NCBI GenBank assembly: GCA_964506245.1
Contig: CAZDKK010000003.1
Location: forward strand, 62,001 to 126,000
Direction: 5' to 3'
Length of the DNA: 64,000 bases
Source: CAZDKK01 sp964506245
GTDB lineage: Bacteria > Eisenbacteria > RBG-16-71-46 > CAIMUX01 > WJJG01
Made by a program: the position numbers and the translations under genes
Notes under the pieces: generated by a model
Told to the model about the DNA's origin: nothing
What the model saw: only the letters and a program-made list of their open reading frames with translations
Database searches by the model: none
Shown: positions 53,301-62,217 of the stretch, piece by piece
Numbering within the stretch: the stretch's first letter is position 1
Layout of the letters: the number at the start of each line of letters is the position of its first letter

Positions 53301-53390
53301 GGGGGTGGCGAGCCATGCGCAGAGGGCCAGAGCCCAGAGAGCCAGGGCCGAGAGAGCCAGCCGGGCGATGGATGCGCGGGGCCTTTCCAT
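50384..53390 (-). CDS. Exported thermolysin-like (M4/M36) metalloprotease with FlgD-like tail, interrupted by an N-gap
   Basis: About 998 residues. AGGAGG precedes ATG 53390; signal peptide about 1-33. Residues 35-280 are a propeptide with an FTP/PepSY-like part. The zinc motif is His451-Glu452-Tyr-Cys-His455, and Glu473 in HEANSDVIGN fits the third ligand of M4/M36 enzymes (NEAISD in thermolysin). Ig-like and beta-sandwich regions follow. Ten Ns at 50575-50584 break the frame: before them the protein reads ALPAPCPV, after them LRIHDVSGRVV in another frame. Removing the Ns joins G and AC to GAC (Asp) and restores one frame to the stop at 50384, with a normal FlgD-like tail (GSGVYFVRL). Confidence 0.88.
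50575..50584. other. Assembly gap of ten Ns
   Basis: A run of exactly ten Ns inside the metalloprotease gene. The length from start to stop is 3007, and 3007 minus 10 is 2997, which is divisible by 3. This suggests that the two contigs abut with nothing missing. Confidence 0.9.
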
Positions 53391-53457
53391 CGGGTTCCTC
53401 CTGTGTTGGTGGACGCCTGGGGTGGTTCCCGCAAGGAACGCAGTTGCCTAACCCATG

Positions 53458-53485
53458 ATGATAGCATGGACGACGCCCGAGTCCA
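53458..53485 (-). promoter_or_regulatory. Promoter candidate of the metalloprotease
   Basis: On the minus strand TGGACT (53485-53480), 16 bp, TATCAT (53463-53458), about 68 bp before ATG 53390. On the other strand TGA-TAGCAT overlaps it and could serve the aldo/keto reductase. Confidence 0.4.
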
Positions 53486-53532
53486 GGCTCGCGTGCCGGC
53501 TCGGCGGTCGGGCACAGGAAGGAGGCTTGGAG

Positions 53533-54525
53533 ATGGAGTATCGGCGCCTCGGAGCCGCGGGGCTCAGAGTCTCGGAGCTGTCGCTGGGGTCGTGGGTCAC
53601 GTTCGGCTCCCAGATCGACGAGGAGGTGGCGGGTCGCTGCATGCGGGCGGCCTATGATGCGGGGGTGAGCTTCTTCGACAACGCCGAGGCCTATGCCAGC
53701 GGCCAGAGCGAGGTCGTCATGGGCAACGTCATCCGGCAGGCCGGGTGGAGGCGGTCCGATCTGGTCATCTCGACCAAGATCTTCTGGGGCGGCAAGGGGC
53801 CGAACGACCGCGGCCTCTCGCGCAAACACATCCTCGAGGGCACCGACGCGGCCCTCACGCGCCTGGGCATGGACTACGTCGATCTGATCTTCTGCCACCG
53901 CGCCGATCTGCACACCCCGATCGAGGAGACGGTGCGGGCCATGAACCACGTGATCCAGCAGGGCAAGGCGCTCTACTGGGGCACGAGCGAGTGGACTGCC
54001 CAACAGATCACCGAGGCGTGGGAAATCGCCCGGCGCGAGCACCTGATCGGGCCGCAGATGGAGCAGCCCCAGTACAACATGTTCCACCGCGAGCGCATCG
54101 AGCGGGAGTACCTGCCCCTTTACGAACGTTACGGCCTGGGAACGACGATCTGGAGCCCGCTCGCGAGCGGGGTTCTGACGGGCAAGTACGCGAACGGGGT
54201 CCCCGCCGGGAGCCGGCTCGCCTTGGAGAACATGGCCTGGCTGCGCGAGAGCTTCGAAAGCGAGGCGTGGCGTGCGCGGGGCGAGCAGGTGAAGCGGCTG
54301 GCGCCGATCGCGCGCGACCTCGACGCCACCCTGGCGCAGCTCGCCCTGGCCTGGTGCCTGAAGAACCCGCACGTCAGCACGGTCATCACGGGTGCCTCCC
54401 GGCCGGAGCAGGTGGCCGAGAACATGAAGGCGGCCGAGGTGGCCGGCCGGCTCACCGACGACGTGCTGGCGCAGATCGAGGCGGTGCTGGGCAACCGGCC
54501 GGCGGCTGAGCGGGACTGGCGCTAG
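53533..54525 (+). CDS. Aldo/keto reductase (KCNAB/YghZ-like)
   Basis: A 330-residue NADPH-dependent oxidoreductase with the TIM-barrel fold. The catalytic tetrad is visible in FFDNAEAYASG (Asp, Tyr), STKIFWGG (Lys) and IFCHRAD (His). WSPLASGVLTGKY and VITGASRPEQVAENM are the usual cofactor-binding segments of the potassium-channel beta-subunit type. AAGGAGG precedes ATG 53533, so the frame open upstream is not coding. Substrate unknown. Confidence 0.92.
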   Translation: MEYRRLGAAGLRVSELSLGSWVTFGSQIDEEVAGRCMRAAYDAGVSFFDNAEAYASGQSEVVMGNVIRQAGWRRSDLVISTKIFWGGKGPNDRGLSRKHILEGTDAALTRLGMDYVDLIFCHRADLHTPIEETVRAMNHVIQQGKALYWGTSEWTAQQITEAWEIARREHLIGPQMEQPQYNMFHRERIEREYLPLYERYGLGTTIWSPLASGVLTGKYANGVPAGSRLALENMAWLRESFESEAWRARGEQVKRLAPIARDLDATLAQLALAWCLKNPHVSTVITGASRPEQVAENMKAAEVAGRLTDDVLAQIEAVLGNRPAAERDWR

Positions 54526-54638
54526 GGGGGGCGGCGCGGCGCATGGCGACGACCGCTGGGGTCGTGTGCTAGGCTAGAGAGCGCAAACTCGGCATTGGCC
54601 GACCCAGCTTGTGTGTTTCGCCCTGCAAGGAGGTCGCC

Positions 54639-56477
54639 ATGGTCAGCATGCTGCGTTTTGTCCTTTGCGGATGCCTTCTCCTCGCCGCCCTGCTCGTCGC
54701 GATGCCCCTCGAAGCGCGAGCGCTGGAGATCGCGCGCGCCGACGCCGCGCCGGCGGAAGTCGCCATCGCGGGCGCTGTCCAGGCGTGGCCTGACGTGATG
54801 GGCCATACGTGCCGGCTCGTAGCGGATCCCGCGGCGCTGCCCGGGGCCGAACCGGCGCGCGGCATCGAGGTCTTCCCCAACTGGCCGCAAGTCTTGGCCA
54901 ACCGCAACCAGTGTGGCGGGGTCTACGGCAACCTCGACGGCGACGTGGAGCTGGAGATCGTCTACGCGGCGGGCAGCTCGGTCCGCGCCTGGAACATCGA
55001 CGGTTCGGTCGTCCCCGGCTGGCCACGATCGACCAGTGGTGCCACCAACGGCGCCCCGGCCTACGGCGACGTGGACGGCGATGGCGCGGACGAGATCGTC
55101 GTTGCGACCTCGATCGGCACGGGCAACTCGGGAATGCTCTACGTCTTCAACGGGGACGGGACCAACCAGAGCCCCTTCCCGATCTCGCTGAACGGTGGTG
55201 CAACCCGAACACCCGCGCTGGCCGATGTGGACGGCGATGACATCCTCGACGTCATCGTCGAGGAGCGGGCCTATCCCATAGGCTACGTCTGCGTCTACAA
55301 GGGCGACGGCACGGAGATGCCCGGCTGGCCGCAGCCGCTCGACTATGTCCCGGCCTCCGGCGTCGCGGTGGGCGACATTACCGGGGATGGCATTCCAGAG
55401 ATCGCCGCTGAGTCCTACTACAGCATCTACGCCTACAGCGCGCAGGGCGAGCTGCTGCCGGGATTCCCCTACACGCCGGGCAGCAACCGGGTCTTCTCCT
55501 ACTCGTCCCCGGTGCTCGCCGACCTCGACGGCGACGGGTTGCGCGAGATCATCTGCGGCGACCACTCGCTGAGCTCCGGCAACGGGGCCATCCACGTCCG
55601 GCGCTGCGACGGCACGTCGCTGCCCGGGTGGCCCCGCTACACCTCGAACTGGATCTACGGCCCCCCGTCGGTGGGGGACATCGACGGGGACGGCGAGCCC
55701 GATGTGGCCGTCGGTGACCAGGTGCTGTCGGGCAGCCCCGCGGACTACGTCTATGCCTGGGATGCTCAGGGCATGCCGCTGGCCGGATTCCCCATCGGTC
55801 CGATCTGGGCGATCAACTCGCAGATCCTCCTGGCGGATCTCGACAATGACGACCAGGTCGAGCTCATGTTCGACGACAACACCTCCCTCAATCAGTACTT
55901 GGGCTACAACCACGACGGCACACCCATGGACGGGTGGCCCATCCACACGAACGGCACGACCTTCTACATCTATCCGTTTGCCGCCGACGTGGACGGCAAC
56001 GGGGAGCTGGACCTCTCGGGTGGCGGCTATCTGGACGGCGTGGGCACGAACGTCTACCTGTGGGATGCCAACGTGCTAGTCAACCCGGCCAAGAACTACC
56101 TCACGGTCCTGGGCTACGACCCGCAGCACACCGGGGTCTACCTGGGCGTGGACCCGGCGGGGGTGAGGCCGCACGCGGCTGATGGCTCGCGGCTCGCCTT
56201 GGCCGTCCATCCCAACCCCTTCACCGGGGCAACGGCGATCCGGCTCACACCCGGCGCGGTCGCGGACGCGGGCGACGCGTCTGAATCCGCCGTGGCGCTG
56301 GCGATCTACGGGTCCGACGGCCGACTGGTGCGGAACCTCCCGGCGGCGGCCACGACCGGGGCGATCACCTGGGACGGACGCGACGGAAGCGGACGGGTTC
56401 TGCCGGCCGGCGCGTACTGGTGCGTGGCACGCGGGCTCGGCGGGGAAGCGCGGCAGCGCCTGATCCTGTTGCGGTAG
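54639..56477 (+). CDS. Exported FG-GAP/VCBS repeat protein with FlgD-like tail
   Basis: A 612-residue exported protein. AAGGAGG precedes ATG 54639; signal peptide about 1-28. From about residue 100 to 490 there are seven calcium-binding-type repeats (DVDGDGADEIVVA, DVDGDDILDVIVE, DITGDGIPEIAAE, DLDGDGLREIICG, DIDGDGEPDVAVG, DLDNDDQVELMFD, DVDGNGELDLSGG), alternating with PGWP or GFP loops, consistent with a beta-propeller. The last 80 residues are the FlgD-like tail (PAGAYWCVARGLGG). No enzyme domain. Likely a surface or adhesive protein. Confidence 0.9.
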   Translation: MVSMLRFVLCGCLLLAALLVAMPLEARALEIARADAAPAEVAIAGAVQAWPDVMGHTCRLVADPAALPGAEPARGIEVFPNWPQVLANRNQCGGVYGNLDGDVELEIVYAAGSSVRAWNIDGSVVPGWPRSTSGATNGAPAYGDVDGDGADEIVVATSIGTGNSGMLYVFNGDGTNQSPFPISLNGGATRTPALADVDGDDILDVIVEERAYPIGYVCVYKGDGTEMPGWPQPLDYVPASGVAVGDITGDGIPEIAAESYYSIYAYSAQGELLPGFPYTPGSNRVFSYSSPVLADLDGDGLREIICGDHSLSSGNGAIHVRRCDGTSLPGWPRYTSNWIYGPPSVGDIDGDGEPDVAVGDQVLSGSPADYVYAWDAQGMPLAGFPIGPIWAINSQILLADLDNDDQVELMFDDNTSLNQYLGYNHDGTPMDGWPIHTNGTTFYIYPFAADVDGNGELDLSGGGYLDGVGTNVYLWDANVLVNPAKNYLTVLGYDPQHTGVYLGVDPAGVRPHAADGSRLALAVHPNPFTGATAIRLTPGAVADAGDASESAVALAIYGSDGRLVRNLPAAATTGAITWDGRDGSGRVLPAGAYWCVARGLGGEARQRLILLR

Positions 56478-56511
56478 GGAAGTTGCTCGGCCCGTGCGTG
56501 GGCCATGATGG

Positions 56512-56544
56512 GGGCGGGGCCGCGCAGCAAGCGGGGCCCCGCCC
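56512..56544. terminator. Hairpin between convergent genes
   Basis: GGGCGGGGCC (56512-56521) and GGCCCCGCCC (56535-56544) form a perfect 10-bp stem with a 13-nt loop, between the FG-GAP gene (plus) and the last gene of the sigma operon (minus). It can serve both strands. No T-run. Confidence 0.55.
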
Positions 56545-56557
56545 GGCTGCGCGTGTT

Positions 56558-57280
56558 CTAGTACTCCTTCACGCGGATGCGCGCGAGCATCTGCTCGCGC
56601 GTGATGGCGCCGTCGCCGAGCTGACGCAGGTCGTTTACCTTGGCCTGGATGATCAGGTGCGTGACGTCCTGCTCCTCCAGGAGGTCGATGTTCTCGAGGA
56701 ACGCGGTGATGGCCACGTACTGGTCGTTGCGCAGCTCGGTCAGGGTGTCGCCGTAGTCGAGAAGCGCCTCGATCAGCTCATCCTTGCCCTGCTGGTAACG
56801 GTCGGCTTCGCGCTTCTGGCGCTTTTCGCGCAGCTCCTCGATCGTCAGGCCCTTCTCCTCCTCCTTGTCCTGGTCCTGCTTCCCATCCTTGTCGGAGTCG
56901 CGGAAGACGACCACCTTGTCGCCGTCCTGCTCGATGCGGATGTTCTTGAGGTCCTCGAGGAAGGAGAGGCCCTCGAAGTCGATGTCGACGCCCCGGATGC
57001 CTTGGTCGACCAGCGAGGCGTCGAAGGAGAAGATCACCCCGAACTCATCGAGGTAGACGCTGCGCGTGTAGTCACCGCCCCCACCCACCAGCCAGTGGGG
57101 GCTCTCGCGTAGAACCTCGTTGAGCACCTTCTCCATCACGTTGATCTTGCGATCGAGCCGCTTGGGAATGTCATCGTCCTGGGCTGTCGCCACAGCCGGC
57201 ACGATCAGGAGAGCGGCGCCCAGCGCCAGGGCTCCCCGCAGGACGGCCCCGGAAACGGTGTTCTTGTTTGTGCTACTCAT
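56558..57280 (-). CDS. Exported protein with charged coiled region, third gene of the sigma operon
   Basis: A 240-residue protein with a signal peptide (about 1-33, VATAQ). The N-terminal half has DRKINVMEKVLNEVLRESPHW and beta strands; the centre is very acidic with DSDKDGKQDQDKEEEKG; the C-terminal half is helical (EELREKRQKREADRYQQGKD). No family recognised. GGAGGG precedes ATG 57280, and its first 8 bp overlap the end of the anti-sigma gene. It is probably an envelope effector or accessory of the ECF system. Confidence 0.7.
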   Translation of the reverse strand: MSSTNKNTVSGAVLRGALALGAALLIVPAVATAQDDDIPKRLDRKINVMEKVLNEVLRESPHWLVGGGGDYTRSVYLDEFGVIFSFDASLVDQGIRGVDIDFEGLSFLEDLKNIRIEQDGDKVVVFRDSDKDGKQDQDKEEEKGLTIEELREKRQKREADRYQQGKDELIEALLDYGDTLTELRNDQYVAITAFLENIDLLEEQDVTHLIIQAKVNDLRQLGDGAITREQMLARIRVKEY

Positions 57281-58163
57281 GGCTTTCGCCCTCCTCCGTC
57301 TGCCTCAGGGGCACCGCGACGGGCGTCGAATCGTCGGCCGCCTGCCCCCGCGGAAATTCCAGTCGCTCGCCGCCCAGGGTGCCGGCCTGTAGCAGGGCCA
57401 GGAAGCCCCGGTTCATCTCGGCTGTGATCTCGCGCCGGTCGCGCTGGCGCGCTTGCTCCGACGCACGGTGGTAGTCCCGCAGCATGTAGACGGTCTGCCC
57501 GAGGTTGCGATCTTCCGCCTGCTGGAGGCGTGACTCGGTAGCGTCCACGATCTGCTGGGCGACGGCCGCCAGCTCGGCTCGCGTGACCGGCGCGTTGAGA
57601 TCGAGCGGGGTTCCGCTGCGCTCCGCATCCAACACGGCGCCGCCGGCGGCGCGTGCTGGTTCGCTCTGGGAGGCCGCGAGTTCGGGCGAGCGCTGCGCCC
57701 CCGCCGGCCCCAGGGCCGGGCCCGGCGCCTCCGCGCCCCGAGCCAACGCGGGCCTGGCCGGAGCGGTCGGTCCGAAGTGCAGCGCCAGCCCGCCCGGGAC
57801 GCGATCGACGCGCAGCCCGGCGATCATCAGGACCACGCAGGCCGCGGCGGCCAGGGCGAAGCCAGCCGCGGGGCGGAGCAGCATCCCGTGCCACAACGCG
57901 CGCAGCCGACCCGGCACCCCAGGCTGTGTGGCCCCGCCGGCACGGGCCGCCGCGGGCAGGGCGAAGACGAACCCCGGGGCCGTATCGGCCGCATCGGCCG
58001 CGCCCAGGAAGCCGCGGGCCTCCTGCAATTCGTCCCATTCGGCCTTGAGCGCGGGATCGTCTGCCAGCCGGGTGAGGAATTCCTCCTCTTCCTCGGGCGG
58101 CAACTCCCCGTACAAGGCGGCGACCATCTGGTCGCGCAACGGGTCGAGTTCCTTGTCCGTCAT
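57273..58163 (-). CDS. Anti-sigma-factor-like transmembrane protein
   Basis: A 296-residue protein. The N-terminal 60 residues (LRDQMVAALYGELPPEEEEEFLTRLADDPALKAEWDEL) are the short helical domain of zinc-free anti-sigma factors. One transmembrane helix lies at about 98-118 (AAGFALAAAACVVLMIAGL). The periplasmic part has a Pro/Ala-rich stretch and a long helical region (RAELAAVAQQIVDATESRLQQ). It begins 2 bp after the sigma gene stop. Expected job: hold the ECF sigma factor at the membrane until a signal releases it. Confidence 0.85.
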   Translation of the reverse strand: MTDKELDPLRDQMVAALYGELPPEEEEEFLTRLADDPALKAEWDELQEARGFLGAADAADTAPGFVFALPAAARAGGATQPGVPGRLRALWHGMLLRPAAGFALAAAACVVLMIAGLRVDRVPGGLALHFGPTAPARPALARGAEAPGPALGPAGAQRSPELAASQSEPARAAGGAVLDAERSGTPLDLNAPVTRAELAAVAQQIVDATESRLQQAEDRNLGQTVYMLRDYHRASEQARQRDRREITAEMNRGFLALLQAGTLGGERLEFPRGQAADDSTPVAVPLRQTEEGESHE

Positions 58164-58165
58164 GA

Positions 58166-58756
58166 CTAGGCGTCTCCCCTCAGGAAGCTCGCTTCCGTGA
58201 TTCCGTAGTCGCGCAGTGCTTTGCGCATCGCCTTCAGCCCGTAGAAGATCCTCGTGCGCACCGTCGCCGCGGGGACGCCGGTGATGCGACCGATCTCCTC
58301 GGACGTCAAGCCCTGGTACTCGCGCAGCAGGATCGCGGCCTTCTGCTCGGGCGGCAGGCGGTCGAGCACCTCCTGCAGCACCCTCGCCAGGCCGGAGCGC
58401 TCTGCCGCGCGATCGGCCGGCTGTACAGTGCCGGCCAGCTCGACCAGCTCGGCCTCCCCCGGCTGCCCCTCCTCGTAGCTGACCGTCGTGCGTCCGCCAC
58501 GCGCCCGATAGCGGTCGCGGACGAGGTTCAGCGCGATGTGGTGCAGCCAGGCGGTGAACCGGGAAGGATCGCGCAGGCGCCCGATGTTCTGGTACGCCTT
58601 CATCAGGGCGTCCTGACAGGCGTCGCGCGCGTCCTCGTCGTTGTCCAGCATCCGCCGCACGAAGCGGTACAGCCGGCCGTCCCAGCGACCCGCAAGCTCG
58701 CAGAATGCGTTCAGGTCGCCCTGCTGCGAGAGGGCTGCCAGTTCAGCGTCTGTCAT
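58166..58756 (-). CDS. ECF-type RNA polymerase sigma factor
   Basis: A 196-residue sigma-70 family protein with region 2 (FCELAGRWDGRLYRFVRRML, DARDACQDALMKAYQNI, FTAWLHHIALNLVRDRYR) and region 4 (LDRLPPEQKAAILLREYQGLTSEEI, GVPAATVRTRIFYGLKAM). I place the start at ATG 58756; a GTG at 58774 is also possible and the ribosome binding site is weak for both. It heads an operon with its anti-sigma factor and one exported protein. A possible self-recognised promoter is at 58816-58840. Confidence 0.93.
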   Translation of the reverse strand: MTDAELAALSQQGDLNAFCELAGRWDGRLYRFVRRMLDNDEDARDACQDALMKAYQNIGRLRDPSRFTAWLHHIALNLVRDRYRARGGRTTVSYEEGQPGEAELVELAGTVQPADRAAERSGLARVLQEVLDRLPPEQKAAILLREYQGLTSEEIGRITGVPAATVRTRIFYGLKAMRKALRDYGITEASFLRGDA

Positions 58757-58815
58757 GGGCTTCGACCTGCTCACCGCTCGGGAGACCCTTCTCCCGCCCG
58801 TCTCTCGCAACGATG

Positions 58816-58840
58816 GACGGGTCGGGGGCTTCCGGCGTTC
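58816..58840 (-). promoter_or_regulatory. ECF-type promoter candidate before the sigma gene
   Basis: On the minus strand GAAC (58840-58837), 17 bp, CGTC (58819-58816), about 50-60 bp before the sigma start. It fits the AAC/CGT pattern of ECF autoregulation and resembles the site at 252-278. Confidence 0.35.
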
Positions 58841-58974
58841 ATGGGATTCGCCCCAGCCGGGGTTGATGCCTCTCGAGTCTATGCCCCGGAGGCCCTGAGC
58901 GCTTATCCTGTCACCGGTTGCGCCGGGGGGCCAGCACTACCTGGTGTGGCCCGGGCCGTGGTGCCGGGGGTGCG

Positions 58975-59730
58975 GTGGAGCAGCAAGACTCTGAAAAGTG
59001 GTATGTTGCGGCCTTCGGGGAGTGCTACCCGTTGCTCTACGCCCACCGCGACGATGCGGGGGCGGCCCGCGAGCTGGCAGGACTCGCCCGGCTGCTCGGC
59101 CGGCCGCTGCGCGGCGCCCGGGTGCTGGACCTCTGCTGCGGGACCGGCCGCCATGCGCAGCTGCTGGTGGAGGCCGGGGCGCGCCTGACGGGGGTCGACC
59201 TCTCGGCACCGCTCCTCGCCTGCGCGGCCGCCCGCTCAGGGCTGCCCGGGCACCTGGTGCGGGCCGACATGCGCCGCCTGCCGTTCGGGCAGCCCTTCGA
59301 TCTGGTGCTGAACCTCTTCACGAGCTTTGGGTACTTTGCCAGCGACGAAGAGAACGCGCGGGCCCTGGGCGAGATGGCCCGCGTGCTGGCGGCCGGGGGC
59401 GTGGTGGTGATCGACCACATCCACCGGGAGCAGCTCCTCGCGAACCTCGTGCCGGAGGATGAGCGGGCGGAGGGAGGGCTCGTGATCCGCCAGCGGCGCG
59501 AGATCCGCGGCGATCGGATCTGCAAGGAGGTGGCGGTGCGCTGGCCGGACGGACGCGAGCGCCGCTTCATCGAGGACGTGCGCCTCTACCGTCCCGAGGA
59601 GCTGGAGACGATGCTGGCCGCGGCGGGTCTCGTGGCGCCGCGCATCTACGGGTCGCTCACCGGGGCGCCGTTCGACGCGGACGCCCCGCGGATGGTCGTG
59701 ATCGCCTCGCGGCCGGCCCACGGCCGGTGA
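58975..59730 (+). CDS. SAM-dependent methyltransferase coupled to bshC
   Basis: A 251-residue class I methyltransferase: motif I VLDLCCGTGRHAQLLVEAGA, GVDLSAPLL, and FDLVLNLFTSFGYF. A GGGGG run before GTG 58975 suggests this start; the frame is open upstream. Its stop overlaps the bshC start as GTGA, so it is made with the bacillithiol enzymes. It could act on bacillithiol, a precursor or an unrelated small molecule. Confidence 0.85.
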   Translation: MEQQDSEKWYVAAFGECYPLLYAHRDDAGAARELAGLARLLGRPLRGARVLDLCCGTGRHAQLLVEAGARLTGVDLSAPLLACAAARSGLPGHLVRADMRRLPFGQPFDLVLNLFTSFGYFASDEENARALGEMARVLAAGGVVVIDHIHREQLLANLVPEDERAEGGLVIRQRREIRGDRICKEVAVRWPDGRERRFIEDVRLYRPEELETMLAAAGLVAPRIYGSLTGAPFDADAPRMVVIASRPAHGR

Positions 59731-61316
59731 TCGAGGCACGGGTGGAGACAGACCGAGACGTGGCGGGGATCCGGTTCGAAAGCCAGACGATCGAGTATGC
59801 GGCGCTCTCCGGGCACGGCGAGACCGCGCTCCTCGAGCGGCTCGCCTCGCCCGGCGGGCTGGCCGGCTACCCGCTGCTCGACCCGGCCTGCGCGCCGGCC
59901 AGCGATTCGCCTTGGCTCGACCGCGCGGCCGCCGCCCGCGAGATCGCGCGGCAGAATCCCGCGTTGCCCGCACCCGCGCCCGACAGCGACTACGTCGTCG
60001 CCGGCCAGCAGGCCGGGCTGATGACGGGGCCGCTCTACACGTTCCTCAAGGCGGCGAGCGCGATCGCCGTGGCCCGCGACCTTTCTGCGCGCACCGGGCG
60101 GGGCATCCTGCCGCTCTTCTGGATTGCCGGCGAAGACCACGATGTCCTCGAGGTGAATCGCTTCACCTTGAACGGCCAGCGGTTCGTCCACGAGTACGCG
60201 GGCGAGCTGAGCCGCGGGCGGGTGCCGCAGGTGGCCGACATCGATCTGCGCGCGGCGCGCGAGCCGTTGCTGCGCTTCCTCGAGGCGCGGCTGCCCGCGA
60301 CCGAGTTCACCCCGGGGATCCTGGCGCAGGTGGCGGCGGCCGACTTTCGCAGCTACGTCACCCTCTTCGCGGATCTGATGCGCGGCCTCTTCGCGCGCTG
60401 GGAGCTGCGGCTCATCGATCCGATTCCGCTGCGGCCGCTGACCGCCCCGGCGCTGGCCGCGCTGGTGGCGCGCTGGCCCGCGGCGCGTGCGGCGCTCGCG
60501 CAAGGTGCAGGCAGCTTGCGCGCGGCGGGACTGACCGCGCCTCTCGAGGCGCTGCGCCTCTTCGAGATCTCCGGAGGCGCGCGCGTACCGGTCGACGATG
60601 TGGGGACGGGTTTGCGGATCGGCGGCCGCACGCTGGACTGGGCAGAGGCGGCCGAGGCCATCCGGCAGGCGCCCGCGCGGTTCTCGGGCGGCGCGGCGCT
60701 GCGGCCGATCTGCCAGGACGCGGCCTTGCCCATCGTCGCCACGATCGCCGGGCCCTCGGAGCTGGCCTACCTCTGGCAGATCGAGCCCGTGGCCGCGCGT
60801 GTCGGCGTGCGCTCCTCGGCCCGGCACCCGCGCATCTCGGCCACCTTCGTGGGGCCGGCCGTGGCGCGGGCGATGGCGGCGGCGCAGATGGGCGCGCGCG
60901 AGCTCTTCGGGCCGGGCGATCCCTCGCGTGCGGCCGAGGGCGTGCAGCCCCCCGACCCGCGCGCGGCCGACATCGAGCGCGCGGGAAGCGACCTGCTCGC
61001 GCGGATCGATGCGCTGGCGCCCCCGGGTGACCCGCGCTGGCTCCGGACGAGCCGCGAGGCGATCGCGACGGCGATCGCGCGCATCACCGCCCGGCTGGGC
61101 GAGGAAAGGCTGGCCGAGCAAGGGCGCACGCGCGAGCGGCTCGAGAAGATCACGGCGGCCCTGCTGCCCGATGGCAAGCTGCAGGAACGCGTGGTCAATC
61201 CCTACCAGTTCCTGAACCTCTACGGCCCGGACTTCGCCCGCGAGGCCGTGGAGCAGCTCGACCCGTGGCTGCGGGCGCACCAGCTCGTGTGGATCCGAGG
61301 GCAAGCGGCCGGGTGA
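59727..61316 (+). CDS. bshC: Bacillithiol biosynthesis cysteine-adding enzyme BshC
   Basis: A 529-residue protein thought to add cysteine to glucosaminyl-malate, the last step of bacillithiol synthesis. Family stretches are VAGQQAGLMTGPLYTFLKA (about 91-109), LPLFWIAGEDHDVLEVN (about 128-144), and the C-terminal QERVVNPYQFLNLYG. Length agrees with BshC (about 540). It starts at GTG 59727, overlapping the methyltransferase stop by 4 bp, and is followed by bshB1 after 51 bp. Confidence 0.93.
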   Translation: MIEARVETDRDVAGIRFESQTIEYAALSGHGETALLERLASPGGLAGYPLLDPACAPASDSPWLDRAAAAREIARQNPALPAPAPDSDYVVAGQQAGLMTGPLYTFLKAASAIAVARDLSARTGRGILPLFWIAGEDHDVLEVNRFTLNGQRFVHEYAGELSRGRVPQVADIDLRAAREPLLRFLEARLPATEFTPGILAQVAAADFRSYVTLFADLMRGLFARWELRLIDPIPLRPLTAPALAALVARWPAARAALAQGAGSLRAAGLTAPLEALRLFEISGGARVPVDDVGTGLRIGGRTLDWAEAAEAIRQAPARFSGGAALRPICQDAALPIVATIAGPSELAYLWQIEPVAARVGVRSSARHPRISATFVGPAVARAMAAAQMGARELFGPGDPSRAAEGVQPPDPRAADIERAGSDLLARIDALAPPGDPRWLRTSREAIATAIARITARLGEERLAEQGRTRERLEKITAALLPDGKLQERVVNPYQFLNLYGPDFAREAVEQLDPWLRAHQLVWIRGQAAG

Positions 61317-61367
61317 ACCGGTGAGGCCAGGGCACTCGCTGCCGGGTGGATCGGAGGACGAGGTCGT

Positions 61368-62147
61368 ATGCGAGTCGACGTGCTGGCGATCGGGGCGCAT
61401 CCCGATGACGTGGACATGATCTGCGGCGGGACGCTCGCCAAGCTGGCCGCGCGCGGCCGGCGGGTGGCGATCCTCGATCTGACGCGCGGGGAGATGGGCA
61501 CGCGCGGCACGCCCGACCAGCGGGCCGAAGAGGCGCAGGCCGCGGCCAGGGTGCTGGGGGTCTGCCGGCGGATCACCTTCGACCTGGGCGACGGCCGCCT
61601 GCGTGACACCGACGAGAGCCGCCGCCAGGTGATCGAGGTCCTGCGCACGCTGCGCCCGTCGATCGTCATGGGTCACTTCTGGGATGACCTGCACCCCGAT
61701 CACTGCGCGGCCGGCCAGATCCTGCGTTCGGTGATCTACCCCGCGGGCTTCAGCAACTACCCGGCGGCCGGTGAGCCCTTCCGGCCCAACGAGGTGCTCT
61801 TCTTCATGGCGCATACCCCCTTCGCGCCGAGCTTCGTGGTCGCGATCGACGAGTTCCACGAGCGCAAGCTCGAGGCGGTGCGCTGCTACAAGTCGCAGAT
61901 TCACGACCCGCACAATACCGCTCCGCAGACGGGGATCTCCCAGCCCGACTTCCTGCTGCGACTCGAGGCCCGCGCGCGCCACTTCGGGGCGCTGATCGGA
62001 CGCACCTACGGCGAGCCGTTCCTGGTGACGCGCCTGGTCCCGATGGACGACCCGGTGGCGCACTACGCGCCCTTCACGCGGGGCTTCCCGCCCAGCGCCG
62101 CCGACGCGCCCTTCGCGAACGGGTGCCCGCCGGGCGAAGGGGTGTGA
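61368..62147 (+). CDS. bshB1: Bacillithiol biosynthesis deacetylase BshB1
   Basis: A 259-residue LmbE-like zinc deacetylase that removes acetyl from GlcNAc-malate. The zinc ligands are His11 and Asp14 (IGAHPDDVD) and His112 (LHPDHCAAG). FSNYPAAGEPFRPNEVLFFM and the KSQIH segment are typical of BshB1. About 20 residues at the C terminus are an extra, Pro- and Gly-rich tail. GAGG precedes ATG 61368. It lies between bshC and bshA. Confidence 0.94.
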   Translation: MRVDVLAIGAHPDDVDMICGGTLAKLAARGRRVAILDLTRGEMGTRGTPDQRAEEAQAAARVLGVCRRITFDLGDGRLRDTDESRRQVIEVLRTLRPSIVMGHFWDDLHPDHCAAGQILRSVIYPAGFSNYPAAGEPFRPNEVLFFMAHTPFAPSFVVAIDEFHERKLEAVRCYKSQIHDPHNTAPQTGISQPDFLLRLEARARHFGALIGRTYGEPFLVTRLVPMDDPVAHYAPFTRGFPPSAADAPFANGCPPGEGV

Positions 62148-62217
62148 CCCGCGAGCGCCGGGTGGGACAGCGGGGCCGCATGAACGCCAACGGCCCGGCA
62201 CAGAAAGCGAGGAGCTG

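Noticed and set aside
50384..53390. Programmed frameshift in the metalloprotease gene
   Set aside because: The frame change coincides exactly with the Ns and disappears when they are removed.
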